Positions 25,845-33,393 of a stretch of 64,000 nucleotides of DNA are shown piece by piece. The stretch's first letter is position 1, and each line of letters opens with the position of its first letter. The position numbers were made by a program, and so were the translations under genes. Under the pieces are notes generated by a model that made no database searches, was not told the DNA's origin, and saw nothing but the letters and a program-made list of their open reading frames with translations. Source of the stretch: Aestuariirhabdus litorea (lineage in GTDB: Bacteria > Pseudomonadota > Gammaproteobacteria > Pseudomonadales > Aestuariirhabdaceae); assembly GCF_003864255.1 (NCBI RefSeq), contig NZ_QWEZ01000001.1, positions 1,736,001 through 1,800,000 of the forward strand. Direction: 5' to 3'.

Positions 25845-26957
25845 CTAATTGCTCTGCTGACGCCAGTCAACGATGGCATCGTACTCTTCCGGGTAGGGTT
25901 GATCCCACACCCACTGGGCACCCGAGAGCGGCTCCCCCGATAGCGCCAGCAGGAATTCGACCAGATCCTGCTGCTCGGACGCGCTGAGTCCCAATGGTTT
26001 AAGCAGTCGCGACTTGTTACGATCCTGCCCTCCCCCGCGGTTGTAGAAGGCGACCACCTCCTCCAGGGTCGGCAGCATGCCGTTATGCATATAGGGCGCT
26101 GTGTATTTGAGTTCGCGCAGGGTAGGAGTCATAAAGGAGCCGACATCGCTTTTGTCGGCCTTGTGCAGGCGCACATGGGCCCCTACATCGCGCTTGAGGT
26201 TCATGTAGTTCTCAACCCCCATGAAGTTGTTGAACGCAATAAAAGCCTGGTCGCGCTGGGGGTCAAGAAAGATATCCAGGTTTTCCGGCACACCGGTGTT
26301 GTGTGCCCGGTTGTCCAGAAAAAGGGGGCCGGTGTGACACTGGTGGCAACCCGCCTTGCCATTGAACAGCTGCTCTCCCCGCCGGGCCGCCTCTCCCATG
26401 GAGCCGCTGTCATAGGGGGCACCCCGGGAGGTCAGGGTTTTCAGGTATTCCGGAATCGCATTGCGCACCCCGCCATTGGAGGGCTCCCCCATTCCGGCTT
26501 CCGCAAACATACGCACGTAGACCGGGTCCTGTTTGATGCGTTCCTGCATCAGGCGCATATCCATGTTCATCAGGTAGGTCTCGGTAATCATCTCCCGGGT
26601 AACGTCGTTGAGGTTGGTTCCCAGGCGCCCATCGTGCATCCAGCTCTGCTTGAGCGCGCTGTTGATCAGGGTCGGCGCGTTGCGAAAATGCTTGTTGCCC
26701 GGATAGCCCGGCGCCAGGGGGGCAGGGTGGGCATAACCGTGCTCCGGGAGATGACAGCTCGCGCAGGAGATGGCGGCATCGCCCGACAGGCGGGGGTCAA
26801 AGAAGAGTCGCTTGCCCAGCTCCGCACGCGCCTTGTCTACCTCAATGGGTGAAATGGACTGGGCATGGGTCGGTATCACTACCGAGCCCGCCAGAGCCCA
26901 AAAGAGCAGCATTCCTCCCCCCAGAGCCCGGATTCCCTGAGCTACCTTAGTGCGCAT
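25845..26957 (-). CDS. idrP2: Dihaem cytochrome c peroxidase of the idr cluster (IdrP2-like)
   Basis: 370 residues with a signal peptide (LGGGMLLFWALAGSVVIPTHA) and two c-haem motifs, CASCH and CHQCH, plus the MauG-family segment TPTLRELKYTAPYMHNGML. Clearly a paralogue of the downstream peroxidase. The ATG at 26957 has GGAG 8 nt upstream and directly precedes the signal sequence; an open frame reaching 27047 is not used. The ACCAGRT/Trp relay of each domain cannot be judged by eye. It starts the idr part of the operon, 133 bp after the triheme cytochrome gene; 12 bp separate it from the next peroxidase. Confidence 0.85.
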   Translation of the reverse strand: MRTKVAQGIRALGGGMLLFWALAGSVVIPTHAQSISPIEVDKARAELGKRLFFDPRLSGDAAISCASCHLPEHGYAHPAPLAPGYPGNKHFRNAPTLINSALKQSWMHDGRLGTNLNDVTREMITETYLMNMDMRLMQERIKQDPVYVRMFAEAGMGEPSNGGVRNAIPEYLKTLTSRGAPYDSGSMGEAARRGEQLFNGKAGCHQCHTGPLFLDNRAHNTGVPENLDIFLDPQRDQAFIAFNNFMGVENYMNLKRDVGAHVRLHKADKSDVGSFMTPTLRELKYTAPYMHNGMLPTLEEVVAFYNRGGGQDRNKSRLLKPLGLSASEQQDLVEFLLALSGEPLSGAQWVWDQPYPEEYDAIVDWRQQSN

Positions 26958-26990
26958 TGCAACGTCTCCTACTATCCCGGTAAGCCAGCC

Positions 26991-27044
26991 CTGACCCTGT
27001 ACGGGTGGAACAAGGGTCAGTTCAAGGTAGCGCCCAAAGGGCGC
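26991..27044 (-). other. Paired inverted repeats between triheme cytochrome and idrP2
   Basis: The 133-bp gap holds CTGACCCT/AGGGTCAG (26991-26998 and 27013-27020, 14-nt loop) and GCGCCC-AAA-GGGCGC (27030-27044). Neither is followed by a U-tract on the minus strand. They may stabilise the idr part of the transcript, act as an RNase-processing site, or bind a regulator. It is the only gap above 65 bp within the minus-strand gene train, so an internal promoter is also possible. Confidence 0.45.
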
Positions 27045-27090
27045 CAAGCGTGACCCTAAGCGTAGCGCAAATAGCGGGAAAAGAGGGGGG

Positions 27091-29481
27091 TCAGGGGCGA
27101 TTCGGGCGCGCGAAAAGTATCCATCCCAACAGCAGCAGCCCCAGCGCGACCGCGCCGGAAGCCACCAAGCGGTAGGCGGCCGAGACCGGCTCGGGCAACC
27201 AGAGCCGGTGCCACCCGGTCAGGCTGTGGCGGGAGCCTATCTCACCGTTGCTGCCGTCCCAGGTGGCCAGGGCAAACGGCAGATAGCGTTCGCTCTCGAA
27301 GCTCACCGCTCCGGGTTGCAACGACTCCCGGCTGCGACGCACCACCCACTGCCAGCGACCCGCTTCCCATCGCCCCTGGGCGGACAGCGTAGGGTCCTCC
27401 CCCGCCGCAGGTTTGGGCTTCTGCCCGCCACGCCCATTGAGGGGGGTCAACCGCGACGGCATGGGGGGATCAAGCTGTCCGGCATTCCAGTACCAGATAC
27501 GGCTTCTGCGGCCAGGATCGCCGTGCTGCAACAGTGGCAGGTCGACCCGGGACAGGGCTGAAGCAGGGGAGTTCTGGGGAAACTGCAGCGCTACGGCATC
27601 CGCATAGAGGGTCAACGAAGCGTCCTGTAACCGCTCCGCCACCTCGCTGCCCGGACGACTCTCGGTACGATCATGCCACTCCACCAGGAACGCGACCTCC
27701 GCCTCGTTAAAGAGGGCCCGTACCACCAGCGAGCGGTTTAACGGGGTGTACAAGCGCTCTCCCTGCATCAGGTTGGGTATCAGGGGAAGCGCCAGGGGCC
27801 GGGCCTGCTGCCAACGCGGATCATCCCCGCTGAGGGGGAGACTCTCCTCCACCCGGGCCCCCACCAATAGCCCATCGGGTTCCAGCCGGGCGTCCGCATG
27901 CCGCAGAGAGTAGACATAGTTGACTACATGCCAGCGGTCCTCCAGAGAGAGGGGGTCCCGGTTCCCCTCTTCAACCTCCCGATGGGCCGGCATAGGGGTT
28001 CCGCTGATGCCAATCGAGACGCGCTGGTAGAGTCGCTCCAGGGTGTTGTCCCGGGGGTTCGAGCCCGTCCCCTCGCTGGCGCGCCAGCTCCCCGGCTGGG
28101 TCAGGTCGCGGGGCCAGACCCGATAGCCCCAGTCGTCCTCCAGTGGTTTGTCGGAGGTGATATTGCCTCGCCCCTGCTCACCATGGCACTCGATGCAGGC
28201 CGACTCATAGACCGCCCTCCCGCTGGCAACGGAGGCTTCGCTGTAGGGCACGCGCCCCTCCACAGGCTCGCGCTCAGTAATCGAGAGCCAGCGATCGCCC
28301 CGGTAACGCCCCTGCTCGTCAAACGCCTCATCGGGGGCATCGGCAGGCGCCCAGGTGCCCACGAAATCGAAGCCCTTGAGCACCGGCACCAGGGAGGCGA
28401 TCTGTTGCTCGCTGAGCAGTGAGCGCCAGGCCGGCATGCCGGTACCCGGCAACCCCTCGGCGATCACCTCGAGCAGGTCCTCATCCCGCGGCGGCAGGGC
28501 ACCGGGTGAGCTCTTGTATTTGTATAATCCCAACCCAAAGTCCCGCGGCCGTGGATAGAGGTAATCCGCCGCCACACCATCGCCCAGCCCCTCCTCCCCG
28601 TGGCAGGCGGCACAATACAGCTGGTAGAGGGGCTCCCCTGTGAGCCCCCGCCGCTCGGTCTCCACGCGCTGGCGAATCGCACTGGCCACGGCGGAGCGCG
28701 CTGGATCCCAAATACGAGGCTCCTGCCCCACGGCATCATATAGGTAGAGAATGGTCTGCCACAGTTGCGGCTCCTCCAGCGATTCGTGCCAGGCGGGCAT
28801 CTGTGAGCGTGCCGGAGCCCCCTCCCGAGGCAGCCCCGGTCCACCGGTGGCAATGCGCCAGAACAGGTAGCTCTCCTCCAGTTGGGCAATGGTGCCCAGA
28901 TCGCGGAAATTGGCGGGAGGCGGATTCAACCCCAGTCCCAGATGCCCCCTCCCATCCAGTAGCGCCCCATGGCAAAAAACGCAGTTGGAGAAATAGATCT
29001 CACGCCCCGCCGCCACCGCTTCCGAATAGATCTCCATCGCCCCCTCTGGGTCGGTGGGCCACAGGTCGCTGAAGCGCGCACGAATGGGGTTATCCAGCGC
29101 TTCGAACTCAATGCGGCGTCCCCAGGCAGAGAAGCTGGCGGGGGGCGCGGGGTGAGCCTGGCGCAATTCGGTTGGAGCCTGGGGGACCGGGTCAAGCAGC
29201 AGGAAGCTGGCCACACCACCGGCGAGGGGGACCACCACCAGCAGCAGACGCCGTAGCCCCAGCAAACGGGGTGAGTGCAAGAGTGTTCGCAGCGGCGACA
29301 AAAAGGCTTGCCAGCGCGCCTCATCGGCCGAATAGTAGAGCAGCATGCCCACCGCCAGAATCACCAGGTACTGGATCATCAGTGAGCGCGGCATGAGTGG
29401 GTAGACCGCAAGCTCCAGCGCAAGGGCGCATCCTGCCAACAGCATAAGCGCCTGCCAAAAGGGGGGTAATTTCCTCAACAC
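27091..29481 (-). CDS. Membrane triheme cytochrome c with C-terminal ethylbenzene-dehydrogenase-type haem domain
   Basis: 796 residues. Two or three N-terminal helices (about 7-85), then three cytochrome c domains with CVFCH, CAACH and CIECH, then a haem-binding domain like the gamma subunits of ethylbenzene dehydrogenase, selenate and chlorate reductase (DPRWQQARPLALPLI, RALFNEAEVAFLVEW), and a C-terminal helix (AVALGLLLLGWILF). Gamma-type haem-b subunits serve DMSO-reductase-family enzymes, so this protein is a good candidate for feeding IdrAB. GTG 29481 with GGAG upstream is taken as start; the open frame further upstream overlaps the cytochrome gene by 71 bp. The role is inferred from context. 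Confidence 0.8.
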   Translation of the reverse strand: MLRKLPPFWQALMLLAGCALALELAVYPLMPRSLMIQYLVILAVGMLLYYSADEARWQAFLSPLRTLLHSPRLLGLRRLLLVVVPLAGGVASFLLLDPVPQAPTELRQAHPAPPASFSAWGRRIEFEALDNPIRARFSDLWPTDPEGAMEIYSEAVAAGREIYFSNCVFCHGALLDGRGHLGLGLNPPPANFRDLGTIAQLEESYLFWRIATGGPGLPREGAPARSQMPAWHESLEEPQLWQTILYLYDAVGQEPRIWDPARSAVASAIRQRVETERRGLTGEPLYQLYCAACHGEEGLGDGVAADYLYPRPRDFGLGLYKYKSSPGALPPRDEDLLEVIAEGLPGTGMPAWRSLLSEQQIASLVPVLKGFDFVGTWAPADAPDEAFDEQGRYRGDRWLSITEREPVEGRVPYSEASVASGRAVYESACIECHGEQGRGNITSDKPLEDDWGYRVWPRDLTQPGSWRASEGTGSNPRDNTLERLYQRVSIGISGTPMPAHREVEEGNRDPLSLEDRWHVVNYVYSLRHADARLEPDGLLVGARVEESLPLSGDDPRWQQARPLALPLIPNLMQGERLYTPLNRSLVVRALFNEAEVAFLVEWHDRTESRPGSEVAERLQDASLTLYADAVALQFPQNSPASALSRVDLPLLQHGDPGRRSRIWYWNAGQLDPPMPSRLTPLNGRGGQKPKPAAGEDPTLSAQGRWEAGRWQWVVRRSRESLQPGAVSFESERYLPFALATWDGSNGEIGSRHSLTGWHRLWLPEPVSAAYRLVASGAVALGLLLLGWILFARPNRP

Positions 29482-29497
29482 CCTCGGCTCTCCACCC

Positions 29498-30031
29498 TCA
29501 ATGCACCTCGACGGCAGTGCGACCAAGGAAGTTGTCCGCAAGCGACTCCGTGCTAACCGGATAACCATCCTTGGCTTGCAAAAAAGCGATCACGGCGCTG
29601 ATCTCCTCCAAGCTCAGGGAGATCGGAGGCTCACTGACATCGGGCATGGGGGAGAGCTGCGGCTCGCTCCCCTTGACCCCGTACCCGGCAACGACAAAGG
29701 CGCTTGGCCGAACCATGGACTCAAACAGGTACTCCTCGGCGCTGGTTGCCATGCCGCCATAACCGGGCTCCCGCAGCCGCTCAAGAGACAGTTGGATGAC
29801 ATCCACTGCCATCAGGTCCGGGGCGCGATCCATCGCGTTATGACAGAGGGCACAACTTCCCTTGCCATTGAACAACTGCTCGCCCGCGGCGATGCGCGCC
29901 GCCTCATCGTTGTCGATCATCGCCAGGGGCGCCTCCGCCTCCCCCTCGATCTGTGGCAAAAGGTTGGTAAAGGCCGTAAACAGCAGGGTCAAGCAGAGAC
30001 TGAAGATCACCACCCGCAGCAGGATCGGCAT
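29498..30031 (-). CDS. Membrane-anchored monohaem cytochrome c
   Basis: 177 residues with an uncleaved-looking N-terminal helix (ILLRVVIFSLCLTLLFTAFT), then a class I cytochrome c domain with CALCH near residue 60 and a plausible methionine ligand in LSPMPDVSEPP. It would stand on the periplasmic side. It follows the CydA-like gene by 3 bp and precedes the triheme cytochrome by 16 bp, so the three are surely cotranscribed and probably form one complex. Confidence 0.85.
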   Translation of the reverse strand: MPILLRVVIFSLCLTLLFTAFTNLLPQIEGEAEAPLAMIDNDEAARIAAGEQLFNGKGSCALCHNAMDRAPDLMAVDVIQLSLERLREPGYGGMATSAEEYLFESMVRPSAFVVAGYGVKGSEPQLSPMPDVSEPPISLSLEEISAVIAFLQAKDGYPVSTESLADNFLGRTAVEVH

Positions 30032-30034
30032 TCG

Positions 30035-31882
30035 CTAGCCCTCCCCCGCCACAGTGGCACCCGGCGGCAGCTGCCGCTTTTCGCTCAGGGAAGCGATGAA
30101 GAAGATGAACAGGATGCAGCCGAGAAACAGCAGGGTCACCAGGGTCATCATATTCCCGGCGTGACCGATGGCGGGGATGAAGTTATCGGCGGAATTATCC
30201 TTCATCACACTGTACACATGCCAGTTGCCCCGCATCGATGAGCGCACATAGCCCATCAGGGCCATCAGCCAGGTAAAGGCCACCGGCAGCGCGAAGAGCG
30301 CGTACTGGGAGCGGGTCGATACCTGTCCCCAGACAGCAGGCACCACTCGAGCACCCCGGAACAGCAGGCTGTCGATCACTACCCCGCCCAGAATCACGCT
30401 GAGGGTAGCGACCACCTGCACCACGCTCGACCCCACCTTGTAGACTGTATTGGTGAAGTAGCCGTAATAAACGCCACTGAAGATGATCGCCACCACCGCC
30501 CAGAAGTAGATCGCCACCATCACTGCGTTCAGCCAGCCGGCATAGGCGACGGTGGGCTCTTTGCCCGAACGGCGGTAGAGCTGGAAGGAGAGGAAGGTGG
30601 CCACCAGCATCAGGTTAACGGCCACGTTTTTAGCGGGCATCAGCCCCAGGGGCCCCAGCCAGCGGTGACTACTGCTCCCCATCTGCGCCGCCTCGGCGGG
30701 GGTCAAGACCAGGCTGTGAGGGGTCACCCAGACCAGAAAGCTGAGCACCAGCACGGCGGCGATGTACTTAATCATCCAGCCGTAGGCGCCGGCGCCCCCG
30801 GTGCGCGACATGCCAGACCAGAGGTAGTAGTTGGCGGCCAGCAAAATGGTGCCAATCAGCACCGCCTGTACAATAAACAGCCAGGCCAGGATCCCCCCCA
30901 TCGCGGTGATCCCCATCTGCTGGGAGTAGGCATAGATCTCCGCCATAAGCCAGTAGCCGGCAAAGGGCAGCGGCAAAAAGGCGAGGATGGCGATAAAGTT
31001 GGAGGTATAGCCCATCCAGTCGTAGTGGGCGCGCTCCGCCGGCGTCCGTGCCGCCAGGAATTTATAGGCCGCGTAGGCGCCGACAATGGCGCCGCCAAAG
31101 GCCACATTGGCGATAAAGCGATGCAGGTTCATCGGGTTCCACAGCGGCCCCCGTATGACCTCCCAGATATTGCCCGAGGTCAGGGCACCACTGATATCCA
31201 CCCCCGAGGGGGCCATCATAAAGGTGGACCAGGCGTTGGCCATCACCAGGATGCTGGTGCCCGCCACATTGAGCCCGACCCCGATGCACAGGTGCACCCA
31301 CTTGGCGTTGCCGTAACGCAGTGCGTACCAGCTGTAGTAGTAGAGATAGAGCAGCACACTCTCAATGAAAAACAGCAGCGCATAGACCAGGAACTGGCTG
31401 TCGAACACCCGCACCATGTACTGCATGAACTGGGGGTAGAGCACAAAGAGCGCCAGCATCAGGGCGCCGCCAAACAGCGCCGTGATGGAGTAGGCGGTCA
31501 TGCTGATCTTCATGAACTCGTGGGCCATGTCGTCGTAACGGGGATCACCCGACTTAACCCCCAACCACTCGATAAAGACCACAAACAGCGGTACCGCCAG
31601 CACAAAAGCGGCAAAGAAGAGGTGCATCTGCGCCAATACCCAGACCACCGAGCGGCTGCTGTAGCGGCTACGGGGATAATCCTCCCGCTTGAGGTCGGGG
31701 GCGACAAAACGCTCAGCCTCCTGGCCAGGACCCACCATGGCTGGGGCCTCGGACAGTGCGCTACCGCTTGCCAGGCCTGCTGCTTCCGCTCCTGGGGGAA
31801 ACACCCAGGCCATCACCATCAGCAACAGTGCCAGCCACAGCCAGCCGCGACCTGCCACCCTCCCCTCGTTGACCAAACGCAT
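30035..31882 (-). CDS. CydA-like cytochrome b (bd-oxidase subunit I homologue without CydB)
   Basis: 615 residues with about 14 hydrophobic helices. The first half follows CydA: a His in LAQMHLFFAAFVLA (matches the first haem ligand), the acidic LLFFIES in helix 3, MANAWSTFMMAPSG, and His in MNLHRFIANVAFGG (second ligand), then LPLPFAGYWLMAEIY. The long quinol loop of canonical CydA is missing and no CydB gene is present. Helices beyond about residue 390 are extra. Such proteins are annotated as cytochrome ubiquinol oxidase subunit I in various anaerobes and nitrifiers. Here it sits with c-type cytochromes, so quinol oxidation feeding the periplasm, rather than oxygen reduction, is my inference. 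Confidence 0.8.
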   Translation of the reverse strand: MRLVNEGRVAGRGWLWLALLLMVMAWVFPPGAEAAGLASGSALSEAPAMVGPGQEAERFVAPDLKREDYPRSRYSSRSVVWVLAQMHLFFAAFVLAVPLFVVFIEWLGVKSGDPRYDDMAHEFMKISMTAYSITALFGGALMLALFVLYPQFMQYMVRVFDSQFLVYALLFFIESVLLYLYYYSWYALRYGNAKWVHLCIGVGLNVAGTSILVMANAWSTFMMAPSGVDISGALTSGNIWEVIRGPLWNPMNLHRFIANVAFGGAIVGAYAAYKFLAARTPAERAHYDWMGYTSNFIAILAFLPLPFAGYWLMAEIYAYSQQMGITAMGGILAWLFIVQAVLIGTILLAANYYLWSGMSRTGGAGAYGWMIKYIAAVLVLSFLVWVTPHSLVLTPAEAAQMGSSSHRWLGPLGLMPAKNVAVNLMLVATFLSFQLYRRSGKEPTVAYAGWLNAVMVAIYFWAVVAIIFSGVYYGYFTNTVYKVGSSVVQVVATLSVILGGVVIDSLLFRGARVVPAVWGQVSTRSQYALFALPVAFTWLMALMGYVRSSMRGNWHVYSVMKDNSADNFIPAIGHAGNMMTLVTLLFLGCILFIFFIASLSEKRQLPPGATVAGEG

Positions 31883-31892
31883 CCAGTGCCCC

Positions 31893-32033
31893 CTACTTAG
31901 CCGGTGTCAGATCGAGCCGCAGCGGCAACCCCTGGCTGTCCATCACCAGATGGGTCATCAGGTAAAAGAGCAGACCTACGACCACGAACACCGTCACCCA
32001 ACCCGCAATCCCCAACCGACCACCAGCTTTCAT
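31893..32033 (-). CDS. Small single-helix membrane protein (46 residues)
   Basis: One transmembrane helix (residues about 8-32, GWVTVFVVVGLLFYLMTHLV) and a short soluble C-terminus ending LRLDLTPAK. ATG at 32033 is preceded by GGAGAGG at good spacing. It lies between another tiny membrane protein gene and the CydA-like gene with very short gaps, so it is probably an accessory subunit comparable in size to CydX. No family recognised. Confidence 0.65.
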   Translation of the reverse strand: MKAGGRLGIAGWVTVFVVVGLLFYLMTHLVMDSQGLPLRLDLTPAK

Positions 32034-32047
32034 CTGCGCCTCTCCGC

Positions 32048-32197
32048 TCAATGGGTTGAACCTACACCGTGGTCGTAAATCACCAGCCACCAGAAATAGA
32101 CAGCGGTCACCACCATTACGCCACGAAAGAGCCAGGGCCCCCAGGTCGCATTTGCCACCGGCGACCTGGGCGACCTCTTCTCATCATCGGATGCCAT
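32048..32197 (-). CDS. Small single-helix membrane protein (49 residues), first gene of the train
   Basis: A polar N-terminus (MASDDEKRSPRSPVANATWG) followed by one helix rich in aromatics (VVTAVYFWWLVIYDHG). The ATG at 32197 has a strong GGAGGG ribosome site. It is the first gene of the minus-strand operon, 14 bp before the next small gene. A subunit or assembly factor of the CydA-like complex is likely; no family recognised. Confidence 0.65.
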   Translation of the reverse strand: MASDDEKRSPRSPVANATWGPWLFRGVMVVTAVYFWWLVIYDHGVGSTH

Positions 32198-32320
32198 TAA
32201 CCCTCCCCGGCCAGCCCCGGCCTCTTGAACGCGGCCTATTATAGGTGGCGCGCTTCGCTGCCGATAGCTTACCAGATTCGGGCGCTCGACCCAGCCTCCT
32301 GGCCCCCCAGACGTGAGTGA

Positions 32321-32336
32321 ACTGACCTGGATCACA
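32321..32336. promoter_or_regulatory. Weak CRP/FNR-family-like box between the two divergent operons
   Basis: Reading the minus strand, TGTGATCCAGGTCAGT resembles the CRP/Vfr/FNR-family palindrome TGTGA-N6-TCACA: the left half is perfect, the right half keeps TCA only. It lies 124 bp upstream of the minus-strand operon and 115 bp upstream of the plus-strand one, in an intergenic region of 253 bp where shared control would be expected. This is a weak match and only a candidate. Confidence 0.3.
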
Positions 32337-32450
32337 AAGCGGCTTTTGCGCTTACAGAGCTCCCCCAAAGTGCGCCTTCAACGTGGCAGTCGATCGGCGT
32401 CCGTGGTAAAAACAGCAGCTGAAAGTTGAGCCACTGCATCAGGAGTCCCC

Positions 32451-33188
32451 ATGACGATCAACAAACGCCTTTGCACCACCCTTATCAGCCTGAGCCTCAG
32501 TACACTGGCACTGGCGGCGCCTTATCAGGAGGTGGCGGTGAGTGAGGGTGGCAAGGTGACCGGCAAGGTGACCTTCAGCGGTACCGACACTCCCCCCCAG
32601 CCCTACAGCATCACCAAGGACAACTCCGCCTGTGGCACTGGTGTCCGCGAGATCGACTTCATCAAGGTAAAGGAGGGAGGGTTGAGCGATGTGGTGGTGT
32701 TTCTCGAAAAAGTCGGGAAGGGCAAACCCTTTCCTCCCCAGCCCGTGGTGGTGGACCAGGAGGAGTGTTACTTCCTCCCCTACCTGAGCGTAATGCACAA
32801 TGGCGACACCCTGACCTCGGTCAACAAGGACAGCGTGCTGCACAACATCCACACCTATGAACAGATTCAGGCGGGGAAAAAACTGGCCAAAAAAACCGTC
32901 TTTAACCTGTCCCAGCCAGAGCCGGGAACCCTGACCAAAACCATCCAGCTCAAGCGCGGCAATGCCATGAAACTGGAGTGCGACGCCCACGACTTTATGC
33001 ACGCCTTCGTGTTCGTTGCCAAAAACCCCTACTACGCCCTTGTCAATGAGGATGGCACCTTTACCATCGCGGATATCCCCCCCGGCAAGTACAAGCTGAA
33101 GAGCTGGCACGGAACCCTGGGTGAGCAGAGCGCCGCCGTTGAGGTCACCGCCAATGCAACCACCACTCAGGGTTTCAACTACAAGTGA
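32451..33188 (+). CDS. Secreted cupredoxin-like / methylamine-utilisation-type protein
   Basis: 245 residues with a signal peptide (residues 1-22, ending LALAA). The middle part is cupredoxin-like: His in SVLHNIHTY and then CDAHDFMHAF, giving a possible type-1 copper set (His, Cys, His, Met). The C-terminus (NEDGTFTIADIPPGKYKLKSWHG) is a carboxypeptidase-regulatory-like beta sandwich. Periplasmic. First gene of the divergent plus-strand operon, 8 nt after an AGGAG ribosome site. Could be a soluble electron carrier or copper chaperone for the neighbouring cytochromes; the copper site is inferred only from spacing. Confidence 0.7.
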   Translation: MTINKRLCTTLISLSLSTLALAAPYQEVAVSEGGKVTGKVTFSGTDTPPQPYSITKDNSACGTGVREIDFIKVKEGGLSDVVVFLEKVGKGKPFPPQPVVVDQEECYFLPYLSVMHNGDTLTSVNKDSVLHNIHTYEQIQAGKKLAKKTVFNLSQPEPGTLTKTIQLKRGNAMKLECDAHDFMHAFVFVAKNPYYALVNEDGTFTIADIPPGKYKLKSWHGTLGEQSAAVEVTANATTTQGFNYK

Positions 33189-33241
33189 TAGACTGTGCCG
33201 CCCCCTCCCGTTAGGATGGGGTGGCGCAGCCGAAAGGCACT

Positions 33242-33364
33242 ATGAATCAACCTGACAGATCGAACAGATCGCGCCTGGACCGCTTCGACCGCTTCGTGCT
33301 CTGTGGCGCCCTCGTTAATGCCGCTGTGGTGCTGGCGATCCTCGGATATTGGCTTCTCCACTGA
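33242..33364 (+). CDS. Small single-helix membrane protein (40 residues)
   Basis: A basic N-terminus (MNQPDRSNRSRLDRFDRF) and one helix (VLCGALVNAAVVLAILGYWLL) ending four residues from the stop. It fills the gap between the cupredoxin-like gene and the UspA/PCP_red gene. Short, so confidence rests on its position, its clean membrane helix and codon usage like its neighbours. No family recognised. Confidence 0.5.
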   Translation: MNQPDRSNRSRLDRFDRFVLCGALVNAAVVLAILGYWLLH

Positions 33365-33393
33365 AGAGCCCCGCCCGCGCGCCCCGTTCGATC

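Noticed and set aside
30665..31900. A 411-codon plus-strand open frame antisense to the CydA-like gene
   Set aside because: The translation is His/Arg/Gln-rich without domains, while the opposite strand encodes a plausible cytochrome with conserved haem ligands.
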